Part shown: positions 45,224 through 55,336 of the stretch, one piece after another | Numbering within the stretch: the stretch's first letter is position 1 | How the letters are laid out: the number at the start of each line of letters is the position of its first letter | The notes under the pieces: model-generated | Told to the model about the DNA's origin: nothing | The model's database searches: none | Seen by the model: only the letters and a program-made list of their open reading frames with translations | Position numbers and translations under genes: made by a program | Assembly: GCA_037042185.1 (NCBI GenBank) | Contig: JAXQJY010000033.1 | Span: 2,480,001-2,544,000, forward strand | DNA length: 64,000 nucleotides | DNA from: Sordariomycetes sp. S80-01Y | Taxonomy: Eukaryota > Ascomycota > Sordariomycetes | Reading direction: 5' to 3'

Positions 45224-45566
45224 CCAGCCGCTGTACGCATGGCGCTGCATATCACATCAACAGGGGACTTGCATGGGATGGAGTTATGGGCCAATTTGAG
45301 ATTTAGAAGCATGATACTGGCGTTCGAGAGGTTTGAGATTATCTCAGTGGAGATATCAATGGCAGCCATCAGCAATCACTTGCAGTCACAACACATGTTC
45401 AAGTCAAAAGGGCACATTTTCGGTGATGCACAACAAATCGAGATGTTGTATTTAGCACAAGGCTTGCAGCCTACTTGACGTAGCGCCTAGCTAATGTGCC
45501 CAAGATTCTGTTTTCCGTCCACATCTTCCGTCCCCTGCTTTTACGATACACAGCTACGTGAGTAGC
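45224..45566. other. Convergent 3' flanks of RPC34 and cyclophilin
   Basis: 343 bp of non-coding sequence between two stop codons. Nothing further was recognised. Confidence 0.5.
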
Positions 45567-46596
45567 TTACAGCTGGCCGGAGGCGGTGATGGTGGGGCGC
45601 TTGGAGTACTTGATAGCACCGCTGCCGGAGCCAGTAGCCTCAAGGGCCCTGACGATGTCCATGGACTCGGAGTCGGCCACCTCGCCGAAGACGACGTGGC
45701 GACCGTTGAGCCAGGAGGTGACGACGGTGGTGACGAAGAACTGGGAGCCGTTGCTGTGACTGGGTTAACGCGTGTTCAATATCAAAGGTGTCGGATACGT
45801 ACGTGTTGGGGCCGGCGTTGGCCATGGACAGCAGACCGGGGCGGTCGTGGGTCAGCTTGAAGTTCTCATCGGCAAACTTCTCGCCGTAGATGGACTTGCC
45901 ACCGGTACCCTTAAACATGTAAGCTTTTTATTCGGATTCGGAGTTTCAGGATATCGTACGTTGCCACGGGTGAAGTCACCACCCTGAAGCATGAACTCGG
46001 GGATGATACGGTGGAAAGAAGAGTTGGCAAAGCCAAAGCCCTTCTCGCCAGTGCAGAGAGCGCGGAAGTTCTCAGCGGTCTTGGGGACGACGTCATCAAA
46101 CAGGTTGAAGTTGATGCGGCCAGACTGGGCTGTGATGGCAAGATTCGTCAGCTTGGTTATTATGTCGTAGGGGAATGCGGGGAATAGGTGATGAGGGGCA
46201 GACAAGGCGCTGTATAGCCGGTGACACGAATGGCCTCCCCAAGATGAGAGAGGCCGTTGAAACTGGCCGAAGCTGGACGAGGCCGATGGGAATCAATTGG
46301 GAACAATTCATTGTGTTACTCACCCTTCACAGTGGAAGTGGGCTTGCCGCCCGAGAGCACTGGACCCTCCCACTCGACATCGAAGTAGCTGCGCGGATGT
46401 CAGAGCTGTGACGGACAGGATTAGGGGTCTGAACTTACACCTTCTGAACCATGGCTGCGGATGTAGCTGAAAAAGAGCGAGTAGTAGAAGAGTTGGGTGT
46501 TTTGGCGAGTTGAGGGAGAATGAAAGATCTAGAAATGCGAGGAGCAGAGCAGAAGGTTTGGCGGGGTAGGAGGGGTGAAAAGAGCGTTGGCCTCAT
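45567..46596 (-). CDS. csr-1: Cyclophilin A-type peptidyl-prolyl isomerase with optional mitochondrial presequence
   Basis: Five exons (46596-46439, 46388-46324, 46129-45960, 45909-45803, 45753-45567) give 228 aa from the upstream ATG. The ATG at 46452 in the same exon gives a 180-aa cytosolic form ([13 protein letters not shown]). The 48-residue extension ([15 protein letters not shown]..., then [12 protein letters not shown]) is rich in Arg/Ser/Thr and has no acidic residue, a good mitochondrial targeting sequence. In Neurospora crassa one cyclophilin gene is known to give both mitochondrial and cytosolic forms; the same layout is seen here. Active-site segments are [32 protein letters not shown] and [13 protein letters not shown], with the expected Arg, Phe, Met, Gln, Trp and His. 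Introns are 50, 193, 50 and 49 nt. The ATG at 46662 would be out of context with the presequence. It assists folding and is the target of cyclosporin A. Confidence 0.94.
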
Positions 46597-48017
46597 CGTT
46601 GCGGCAAGCTGGTAGGGGGGCAAAATTGTTAGCGTTTGAGCTCTGGTCTGGCCAATGGGCAAGCTGGAAGAGACGAAAAGGCGGGTCTCGGCGGGGACCG
46701 CTGATCACGTGTGGTGGCGCCTGAAGCTGGAGCTCGGGATGAGGTCACCCTGGCAATCGAGGCCAGGATCGGCTAGCTGAGCAACCCGGACCCTTCGGCG
46801 ACGCGGCACCTTGAGGCACCAGAATGGCCTATTGGTACTGTTCGATAACGAAACAAAGGTCTGCGTCGTCCAGTCCCGGCTCGGCATATTCAGATCTAGG
46901 CCTGAAAGACGTGCAGTGGCCATCGTCGCCCGGAAAGCGTCTGCGAGAAAGACCGCGGAGCTCCAGCAACCGAGTCCAATTGCCTGGCCCGACGCGCAAA
47001 GATCCGTGCCACTTTGCCGCAAGCTGCAGCAATTGGTGGACAAGCCGAACCATTGAGTGACGGACAGGATCCAACAACGTGCAGCTGATTCGGGGCCTCG
47101 AGGAGCTCGCTTGGCCTATCATCCCTTGCATGCCCCCTTGAGGGTCAATGCCAGCTGAGGGTTGACATGAAGCGGCCATCCTCAAGCCCCGACCAGGACG
47201 CTCGAAGACATTCCAGCAATCCTAGAAACAGTCTTACGCCGAGACCGGACACATCCATATGCCCTTGGACACATGTTGTTGACTCGCGGCCGCTGAACCT
47301 CAGGGGCAACAAGCTGAGGTTGGAAAAGGGAGGTGAATCGAAAGGAAAGGGGCAACATACCGTGGTAATACAGCGGTGGAAGCCGGGACCGAACCAAAGG
47401 GAAAGTATAAATAAGGTACAGCCGTCAATTGGCAATTACAAGTCGTGATAGAATACGAGTAAGATGTTGATGTTGATCAACTCAAGGCGAGAAAAGTTTT
47501 GGATGATGCTGTCTTCTGGCCTGAAGTCTCAGGTCCACAGATATTGGCCTGGCGACGACTCGCGGCAGAGCAAGGGTCCAGTCGTTAACGCTAACGAGTC
47601 GCGCGGCCCTTGTATTTGAGCTAGGCTGCTAACAAGGAGACTCGAGAAGGGAGTAAGCTGCTCTGATCACCAACTTGGAGGCTTGAAGCACTCAAGAGAA
47701 TAGTCAAGGCCATATCTACGTTTTGATTTACAATTCCAAGCTTCCGTCCGTTCTTCCCAAAACATCCCCGAAAAATGAGACGGGAACTTATGACTTGGCA
47801 TCTCCTTCGCTACGTCACGTGATCATCTCCTGAACGGTCGGCACCCGCTGACGTCCCCCCTGCCGTCGCATCGGAGTTTCGCTGCCAGAAACACTTCGTG
47901 GCAACAACCTCCAACATTCTTCAACGTTCCTAACGGCTAACGCCAGCCTCGCTCAACGGCTTTGCTCGCGCTGAGCACTTCCCTCTTTCCAGCGTGCACT
48001 ACTCCTCAATAGTCGCA
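46597..48017. promoter_or_regulatory. Divergent promoter region cyclophilin / ENT3
   Basis: About 1.4 kb between the two start codons. E-box-like sites occur at 46705-46712 (TCACGTGT) and 47815-47822 (TCACGTGA). The rest has only short frames and no recognised repeat. Confidence 0.45.
47815..47822. promoter_or_regulatory. TCACGTGA E-box upstream of ENT3
   Basis: Perfect palindrome 196-203 bp upstream of the ENT3 ATG, preceded by ACG so that a TACGTCA half-site overlaps it. The role is inferred. Confidence 0.35.
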
Positions 48018-49799
48018 ATGGATATCAACGACCTCAAAAGCAGTGTCTCGAACCTGACCTTGTATGACATCAAGGCCGGGTTCAGGAAAGCCCAAAATGG
48101 TGAGCTCTGCCAGCAATTCCTGCAGAAGTGACGGCAGCTGAATGATATGAAAGCGGTCATGAACTACACAGAAATGGAGGCAAAGGTTTGTCGATTCTTC
48201 ACAGTGGTTGCGACAGTTGCTGATTAGGCACCAAGGTACGAGAGGCTACGAACAACGAGCCTTGGGGGTCTTCGTCAACCCTCATGCAAGAGATTGCCAA
48301 TGGCACATTCAATTAGTCCGTTATCTTTGTGCCTATTTGTAGCACGTCATGCTGACTGTCTCAGCCAAACCCTCAACGAAATCATGCCCATGATCTACCG
48401 TCGATTCACCGAAAAGTCCGCCGAGGAATGGCGTCAAATCTATAAGGCCCTGCAGCTCCTGGAGTTCCTCATCAAGCACGGTTCCGAGCGTGTCATCGAC
48501 GATGCTCGAGGCCACCTCACCTTGTTGAAGATGCTGCGGCAATTCCATTACATCGACCAAAACGGCAAGGACCAGGGCATCAACGTTCGAAACCGTGCCA
48601 AGGAGCTGGCGGAGCTGCTGGGCGACGTCGACCGCATCCGAACCGAGCGCAAGAAGGCACGGGCAACGAAGAACAAGTATACCGGAGTTGAGGGTGGCAC
48701 ATTCAGTGGAGGATTCTCGAGCGGCAGCCGCTACGGCGGTTTCGGAAGCGAGTCTGCGGGGTATGGAGGCGACAGCACCACCTTTGGGGGTTACTCGGGT
48801 GGCGTGTATGGCGACGGCGGTGGTTTCGGTGGCCAAGAACCCAACGAATTCCGCAGCGGAGGTACCAGGTCGGAGCGGTTCGAGGAATACGATGAGGGCG
48901 ACGATGCGCCGGCGGCAAGCTCCTCGCGATCTTCTAGGCGGACGGAACGGGCACCTAAGAAGGCTGCCGCTCCGCCACCTAAGAAGAAGGAACCCGAGGT
49001 TGATCTGTTCTCTTTCGATGAGCCAGAGCAGACGTCCGCCCCTGCGCCGGCTGCCCCATCCAATGGATCTGGTCTGGCCGATCTCACTGGTCCAAGCAGC
49101 TCTGCCGCAGCTGCGAACGACGAGGACGAGTTCGACGATTTCCAGTCAGCCGCCCCGGCGCCCCCCGCAGCATCTTCAAACGCCATGGCTCAACCGCTAT
49201 CTCCTCCTTCAGCCCAGACGACCGCCCAGTTCGCCGCTCCCCAGCCCCAGTCTGGCCCGCAGCAAGCGAACATCAACCAAATGGTCAGCATGTCGTCAAT
49301 CTCCCCCGCACCGAGCTCGTCTGGAACACCAGGAGCCAACTACTCAGCCTTCAGCGCCCCTAGCGGTGGCGTAATGTCTCCAAGCCAGGCACCGAAGCCT
49401 ACGAGCTTCCAACAGACAGGACCGAACTACTTCGGTGGCATCCAAGCTCAGCCTTCCGGCCAAGCGGCTGGTGGAGCTTCCGGCACGCCCGGCATGGCCG
49501 GCATGCCGGGCTTCTCATCTGCACAGAACACCGGGCCTACGACCATGGCCAACACTAAGCCTGTGACCAGCCCAGGCGCGTCGGCTGCGGCACCTGCTGG
49601 TGGCGATGCTTTCGGTGCTCTCTGGGGCAAGGCCAGCTCTGGTATCAAGAAGCAGCCCACCTCTGGATCTGGTCCGGCATTGGGTCAGTTGGCGAAGGAG
49701 AAGAGCGCTGCTGGCATCTGGGGTGCACCTGCGTCTAGCCAGCCTTCCGGCAGCGCAGCGACGCAGGGCGGATCAGCCTCCGATGACTTGCTTGGATAA
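48018..49799 (+). CDS. ENT3: Epsin-like ENTH adaptor, Ent3/epsinR type
   Basis: Clathrin adaptor that binds phosphoinositides through an ENTH domain. Exons 48018-48099, 48154-48185, 48236-48315 and 48365-49799 give 542 aa. The ENTH domain (about 1-150) shows MDINDLKSSVSNLTLYDIKA, then NYTEMEAKVREATNNEPWG, then TFNYQTLNEIMPMIYRRF, WRQIYKALQLLEFLIKHGSE and LLKMLRQFHYID. Two small exons (32 and 80 nt) encode its middle. The third donor is GTCCGT, poor but the only one that rebuilds TFNYQTLNEI, with branch CTGAC and acceptor CTCAG. The tail is Gly/Ser then Pro/Ala/Gln-rich; DEFDDFQSA (about 345) is the acidic-Phe type motif that in Ent3/epsinR binds AP-1 and GGA ears, which points to Golgi/endosome traffic. 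Other motifs are DLFSFDEPE and GDAFGALWG. It ends in DDLLG. Confidence 0.93.
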
Positions 49800-51086
49800 G
49801 CTACATTGCATCAAGCGACGCGTATCCTTTTGGATGTCGGTCGGTAGGTGCCGTGTCTATCTTTATGAAAGCTGGTGTGCGACAGCTTGTGGGTTGAGCA
49901 AACGGAAGCATGTTTGGTAATTCCTAGGATTAGATAGGCGTACCGGCGCACAAAACCATTTCAGCCAGTACTCATCAATCCTTTCATCAGCGGTGGCTGG
50001 GCGTCAACTCGCAGGCCGCGTATTCCTTTGTATGCATTTAGACACCCCTGTTGAACCTCACATCAGTCGCCAAACGCTGCAGCGGAGAACAGGTGGCCGG
50101 GCCAACGAAGCCGAGTGCGTAAACCCTGTTCAACCTACTATGCGACCGCTCCTCAAACAGCAGGCTCAGCCTCATATCAAGAATCATCTTTGTCTGAAAG
50201 CCAATCGATACAGATTCACGGAAGCGATTTGACGTTGGCCGTCTCCATCTGCGCGGCTACCAGCCGACTGTTAGCGCCCGGCCAATGACATGTCAAGTGA
50301 GGCTCGCCGTGGAGCCTCAAAGCGCCCACGACGATCTGCAGCATTATTGGCTACGTGGGCGCGTATCAAGACGACCGTGTATCAGACTCTTGTTTGTTGC
50401 TACGGTTCTTGGAAAGCTAAGCTTTTCTTGGTTGGACATCCTGGCATTTTCCAAAGGTGTTGGAAAGGATCGTCAGGAACAAGGTTAGGCTGGGCCCCTG
50501 GAGCCAGCGCGCGTCTAATAGACAAATGGCCTTCTCTGCCGACGCTGTTTCTGTATTTGGAACGAGCCGGCGGGAAGGCGAGGAGGAATCAAGGAGATCT
50601 AGATTCTCGGCGAGACTGTATAAGAACTGAGGATCGGCACGCTTCTCAACGACCCTTTCTCTCATCTCAAGCACAAGCACACAACCGAACAAGTCTCAGT
50701 TTCCTATCTGTCTCTTTTCCTTTTCTTCTCTTTCATTTGTCCTTTCCTTCTGGGTCTGGGTCGGGTCTCTTTCCTTTCATTCACCAACATCAGCATCTCC
50801 AGATCTTATTGTCTGCCAGCCAGCCGCCAGCAACTTCCAGAATTTCATTCTCTCGGACGATAACCGCAACAGCAAAGCCTTGTCTTTTTCGTTTGACAAA
50901 GGCCTTCTTTCCTTCTCCAAGCTCTTTCCACTCGCCTACTTCAGGGCGGGTCTACCAAGCAAGATTCCCTCATTGACGTCGCCTCCTGCGTCGTTGCCCT
51001 TTTATTCGAAGCACCTACCGCTGCACACAGCCAGTTCTTCGAGACCGAGACTTTCGCTCATCACCCCGAATACCCTAGTCGCGAAC
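49800..51086. other. Intergenic region with long pyrimidine-rich leader
   Basis: ENT3 3' flank, then promoter and leader of the MARVEL gene. The stretch about 50690-50960 is strongly C/T-rich, typical of the leader of a well-expressed fungal gene. Open frames here (e.g. 50290-50976) reflect that composition and look non-coding. Confidence 0.5.
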
Positions 51087-51706
51087 ATGGCTGCTCCTCC
51101 AGCTCTCGGTGCCTTGGGCGTGACCTTCACGGCCATGCGTGTCATGCAAGCCATTTCTCTCCTCACCATCATCGGTCTCTCTGCCAACTTCGTCAGCGAA
51201 GCTGTCAACGCAAGCTACGTTGCTCCTCCTCCCCTGGTCGGGACTCTGGTTGTGGTAAGTGGTATAATTTCGTCGCTCGGGGAGCAATGAGCTAACAAAT
51301 ACAGGCCTGCCTGGCTACGGTCTACATCGCAATCAGCTTCATACTCTACTGGGACTCTATGCTTCCCATGCTCATCTCCACCGGCGCCGACGGTCTCGTC
51401 CTCATCATGGTCATCGTCGTCGCCGTCCTCGTAGGCAAGCCTGTCAGCTACATGAAGTGCCACGCCTATCCCAACAAGGGCAACACGGCGCACTTCATCG
51501 ACTCGCTCTACCACAACGTCAAGAAGACCAACAGCAATGTGTACCGCTTCGTCGACCCTGACAAGACCGCTTGCTACGAGGTCAAGGCCATCTGGGGTCT
51601 GAGCATCGCGCTCTGCATTCTCTTCGCATTCTCGGCCATAGTTTCCGTCTGCCTCTGGCGTCGCATGAAGCCCACTAAGGAGGAAGGTCCCAAGGACTTC
51701 GAGTGA
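51087..51706 (+). CDS. Four-pass MARVEL-type membrane protein (short form)
   Basis: Exons 51087-51254 and 51305-51706 flank a 50-nt intron (GTAAGT, branch GCTAAC, end TACAG) and give 189 aa. Four hydrophobic segments are spaced as in MARVEL proteins: TAMRVMQAISLLTIIGLSANFV, PPPLVGTLVVACLATVYIAI, LVLIMVIVVAVLVGKP and WGLSIALCILFAFSAIVSVCLW. A Cys-containing loop (MKCHAYPN ... DKTACYEV) lies between the last two. The C terminus is RRMKPTKEEGPKDFE, then TGA. After the TGA the same reading frame stays open to 52180. The start MAAPPALGALG follows a pyrimidine-rich leader. MARVEL proteins sit in plasma or endosomal membranes; the role of this one is not known. Confidence 0.88.
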
Positions 51707-52180
51707 AGGTGCGGCCGTGGGGAGCAGATGGGGGTAGCGACCGCAGCACGGGTTGGTCCTAATGTGCTGCGCAAGAACCGGAGCCTTGGGACCATGGCAA
51801 TGCACCAGGAGCGGAAACTTGAGAGCCAGGGTTCGTCGACGAATGGCTCATCGGACGGTCTCGCCCTCAACGAACCGCAGCCTGTGCCGTGGCCTCGGTA
51901 CCTCCCGCCCCCTACGGCGCCCAGGAAGCCTCAGTTTCGAGAGGCGCCTCGTCCGTTGGAGGAGCTGCCCCGTATTGAGATCCCGCCGCCGCCTCCAATT
52001 CCTCAAGATGACCCTTCTCCGCCGCCAAAGACGCCCCTTAGCCCGCTGAGTCCGCTGCTGGCCAGGGCGAGGTCACACAGGAGGACTGTTATGGGCAAAA
52101 TCGAGGGATGGTGGGATCTCAACTTGATGGACAAGAGGGCGACTCTCTTTGGTAGGAATGGCTCTCGCAAGGAGTCTTGA
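51707..52180 (+). CDS. In-frame proline-rich extension after the MARVEL stop (readthrough, spliced tail or separate ORF)
   Basis: 157 sense codons follow the TGA at 51704-51706 in the same frame and end at TGA 52178-52180. The sequence looks coding: Arg/Gly start, GPNVLRKNRSLGTMAMHQER, Pro-rich PQPVPWPRYLPPPTAPRKP, LPRIEIPPPPPIPQDDPSPP, then a compact end KIEGWWDLNLMDKRATLFGR. Three models fit. One is stop-codon readthrough (one ATG start, 346 sense codons). The second is an alternative 60-nt intron 51687-51746 (weak donor GTCCCA, acceptor CCGCAG) that removes the TGA and gives 327 aa. The third is an independent ORF from ATG 51728. It could also be a fresh nonsense change in a once longer gene. 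The TGA is followed by A, not the strong CTA readthrough context. Confidence 0.5.
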   Translation, partial: RCGRGEQMGVATAARVGPNVLRKNRSLGTMAMHQERKLESQGSSTNGSSDGLALNEPQPVPWPRYLPPPTAPRKPQFREAPRPLEELPRIEIPPPPPIPQDDPSPPPKTPLSPLSPLLARARSHRRTVMGKIEGWWDLNLMDKRATLFGRNGSRKES

Positions 52181-53066
52181 GTTTTTGTGATTTTCTAGAT
52201 TTTGGTGGTCGGCTGCAATAATCAATCTGCTTTTGTTGTCTGCTTGTAAAGGGTTAATTTGGGATACGTGCGGATAAGGTATGGAATAAAACAAGATCAA
52301 AATAAAATGCAATGGGTTCCGGCATCTTTAATTTAATTTCATGGGATCGTGAAGTACATCATACTGGGCGTCTTCCATCCTGTCGCGGATCCTAGATTCA
52401 AACCCCATTCTAATTAGATCGTGAGCGGATTCGAGTGCGTCTAGGATGCCCAGCCAGGCTGAATGCAGCCCCTGAATCCCACGACGGCCGTTTTGACCGA
52501 TCCCCCTCTGTGATACACCGGGATTTCAAGCTGCTACATGTCGCAAGGGTGCCAGCTAGGGACGGGAGGCATGGCTAAACGCCAAACACTCACTGCATGG
52601 AGGTCCGTGGCCTGGCGATTGCGGGCGCACGGTGGATGACTCGTCGACAAAGGGAATTCCCCTGATGATTGATCGGGAGAAGAAGAAGCATGCACTTGAT
52701 CAGGCAGGTACATGCGTTTCAATCTTGAACCAACAGCAGTGTATGACCTGTACCGTTATTATTATTAGTAGTAGTATTCGTGCTGGCTGGGGCTTATCAT
52801 ACATCTCCCCTGCCCAGGAAATATTGACTGCCTCTCCAGCCTGTGGCCTATGTGGGATCACAGGCTAATCCCGACAGGGAGCTGGGGTGGATGACAAATT
52901 GGGCAAGGCGCAGATGGCAGATGGAGGCCAAGTGCCGATCATTTCATGGCCGTCGCGTCTCAACATGTCAACCTCTTTTCTCTCACTAGTACGCGAGACA
53001 AAGTAGTCAATCGACTCTTCTCACCACCAACATCTCATCGATGCGCATCGCGCGATAGCCGCCATC
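52181..53066. other. Intergenic region upstream of the Zn2Cys6 gene
   Basis: MARVEL gene 3' flank, AT-leaning to about 52330, then the promoter of the zinc-cluster gene with a TTA/GTA microsatellite at 52756-52776. No protein-like frame. Confidence 0.5.
52756..52776. repeat. TTA/GTA trinucleotide microsatellite
   Basis: Four TTA units followed by three GTA units, about 290 bp upstream of the zinc-cluster regulator. Confidence 0.7.
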
Positions 53067-54923
53067 ATGTCGGTGCTGCGCAATCTCATGTCCTCCAAGG
53101 TCCGCTCCAACGCCGGTTGTTGGACCTGTCGCCTTCGTCGCAAAAAGTGCGACGAGAAGCGCCCCGTCTGTGAATCTTGCGGCGCACTCGAGATCACCTG
53201 CCATTTCGAGGATGAGAAGCCGGATTGGATGGACGGCGGGGAGAGACAGAAGGAAATGGCGGACAGGATCAAGGCGCAGGTCAAGAAGCAAGCCAGTCAG
53301 CGCCGTGACCGCAAGTACATGGAGTTGCTCGAAACCGGCACACGGAATGTGCGGCTGGGTGTGTCCAGGAGGATGAGTTCGAACCAGCTCAACACCGCCG
53401 CCAGTGAGGTTCCAGACTTCAACACGGCACCTCATGGCCAGCCCTCTGGCCAGGGGCCCAATCTCACACCACCATCGAGCAACACCAGCGGTGCCTCGCC
53501 GCCAGAGGTGCAGAGGCTGTTCGAGCATCAGCCGTCACGAGAAGACGGAGGCCCCGACGTCGACGTTCACTTCGTCATGATCTACTTGGATTATGTCTTC
53601 CCCTATCTCTTCCCATACTACCGCCCTCACATACTCGCGGGCGGCCGAGGTTGGGTCCTCGATATTCTTCAGAGCAACAAATCCGTCTACTACACTGCCA
53701 TATCCTTGGGAGCCTATTTCTTCGGAGTCATCATGGCCGGCGGGGCGGAAGAGCACAAGGAGTGCACGGCACGCATGGCTGATCAACTCTCGACGCAGCT
53801 GCAGATGGGTCTTCGCGAGCTGCAGAAGGAGATGCGGACCATCAACGAACGACAGTCCAACATCTACGAGCAGTTGATTGTCATGCAGGCCATCATTCAG
53901 ATGGTGACCTTTGAGATCGCCACAAGCAATGGTGACAACTGGAAGTTGCACCTCAGCGCCGCCATTGCGCTCTTCGTCCAGATACTACCTCGTCCAGAGC
54001 AGTGGACCGAGACACTGCACGGCCTTTACACCCCTCGATGGCCGCCTCCTTCTATGGGCGTCCGCCGACCTTGGAGCACAAATCAGGCTGCTCTGCGCTT
54101 TTTCACGGCTCAGTTGATGCAGATGGACATCATGTCGAGCATCGCCCTCGAGACGCCGCCTCGCCTGCGCGATTACCAGGACGACATCATACCGGGCTGC
54201 TTTTCCAAGGAATGTCGAGAGAATGCGCAGACCGCTGGGCCAATCTTCATGGACGACTTTGTCGGTCTGCACAACTGGATCATCCAGATGATTGGCGACG
54301 TTGCCGCCCTGGATGCTTGGAAGAAGGAAGCCATGCGCTCCGGGACGCTGACCGTCGCCGACCTCATGTCCCGCGGTCAAATCCTTGCCGATGCACTGCA
54401 AGGTAGCCTGGCCAGTGTCGACGAGCAGGCCGCCCAGTCAGAGGCTTCCGCCAGTGCCCACGCCACAATGGCCATGATTGTCGAGGACCCAATGCCCGAG
54501 ATGCGCTACGTGGTGCCCTCAGACGTCAAGGACTACCACCCAACCATGGCTATGCACAACAAAATCTGGCTTCACGCCGTCTTGGTCTATCTGTACACAA
54601 CGGTCTTTGGATGGCAGCCCGAGCAGGAAGACATCAAGCGCAACGTTGACGAGATGACGAGGATCCTGTCCAGCTTACCGAGGGGCTCGTGTCTCAGGGG
54701 TATGCCCTTCCCATTTTGCATTGCAGGGTGTCTGGCCCCCCGCGAGGACGAGGACAAGTACCGGGCCATGCTCCAGAAGCTAGGGCCGTTGCAGGTGTTC
54801 GGCACGATTAAAGAGGCTTCCGAGATTCAGGAGAAGGTTTGGGCTTGCCGAGCCGCCCTGGATGAGACGTGGGATGTGTCCAAGTGCCTCAGGATTCTTG
54901 GCCATCGGTCGCTGCTGATCTAG
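53067..54923 (+). CDS. Zn2Cys6 fungal-specific transcription factor
   Basis: Intronless 618-aa frame from MSVLRNLMSSKV. The binuclear cluster is at residues 18-46 with spacing C-x2-C-x6-C-x6-C-x2-C-x6-C, beginning CWTCRLRRKKCDEKRPVCES. A basic stretch follows (KKQASQRRDRK, about 75-87). From about 170 the all-helical regulatory domain typical of the Fungal_trans_2 group is visible: FVMIYLDYVFPYLFPYYRP, YYTAISLGAYFFGVIMAGG, then LIVMQAIIQMVTFEIA and WKLHLSAAIALFVQIL. Near the end, KIWLHAVLVYLYTTVFGWQP and LPRGSCLRGMPFPFCIAGCL fit the conserved C-terminal part. It regulates transcription by binding CGG-type sites; targets are unknown. It converges with the FAD oxidase 413 bp away and could regulate it (inference from position only). 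Confidence 0.93.
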   Translation: MSVLRNLMSSKVRSNAGCWTCRLRRKKCDEKRPVCESCGALEITCHFEDEKPDWMDGGERQKEMADRIKAQVKKQASQRRDRKYMELLETGTRNVRLGVSRRMSSNQLNTAASEVPDFNTAPHGQPSGQGPNLTPPSSNTSGASPPEVQRLFEHQPSREDGGPDVDVHFVMIYLDYVFPYLFPYYRPHILAGGRGWVLDILQSNKSVYYTAISLGAYFFGVIMAGGAEEHKECTARMADQLSTQLQMGLRELQKEMRTINERQSNIYEQLIVMQAIIQMVTFEIATSNGDNWKLHLSAAIALFVQILPRPEQWTETLHGLYTPRWPPPSMGVRRPWSTNQAALRFFTAQLMQMDIMSSIALETPPRLRDYQDDIIPGCFSKECRENAQTAGPIFMDDFVGLHNWIIQMIGDVAALDAWKKEAMRSGTLTVADLMSRGQILADALQGSLASVDEQAAQSEASASAHATMAMIVEDPMPEMRYVVPSDVKDYHPTMAMHNKIWLHAVLVYLYTTVFGWQPEQEDIKRNVDEMTRILSSLPRGSCLRGMPFPFCIAGCLAPREDEDKYRAMLQKLGPLQVFGTIKEASEIQEKVWACRAALDETWDVSKCLRILGHRSLLI

Positions 54924-55336
54924 TGGCGGGGTGGAGATCTGGTAAACAGCTGGCTCACTTCGGTTCGTGTACATATATGCTGGATCTTCATGTACTTATT
55001 TACGGTTTGGGGATTTTCTGGGATATTCTGACAAGCAGTTTAGCGGTGACTTTGCGAACAACGCCCCATATGATAACGGTATATTTGCCTTCTATTCTGA
55101 CACCTATGGTAATCGTCTGTATACACTGGATACGAATTTCTTCGGTGTGTTGACGCACAGGCAATCGCTCCCGTGAGATGAATCCAGGTCCTAGCAAAGA
55201 GGTAAAAGGGGTAGTGAGCCCCTACTGCCTCCGGGTGAGTGAGTCAATCGCCAGAATAAAAGTTCCATTTCGTCATTACCCAGCTGCTTGATACCTTGGT
55301 GTGTCTGCATAGCGTCCCATAGATTTAAGCATAGGT
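54924..55336. other. Convergent 3' flanks
   Basis: 413 bp between the zinc-cluster regulator (plus) and the FAD oxidase (minus). AT-leaning, with no frame or repeat. Confidence 0.5.

Noticed and set aside
50290-50976. 228-codon plus-strand frame before the MARVEL gene
   Set aside because: It lies in the pyrimidine-rich leader; the Ser/Phe/Leu/Pro-rich product is what a C/T tract gives in any frame.
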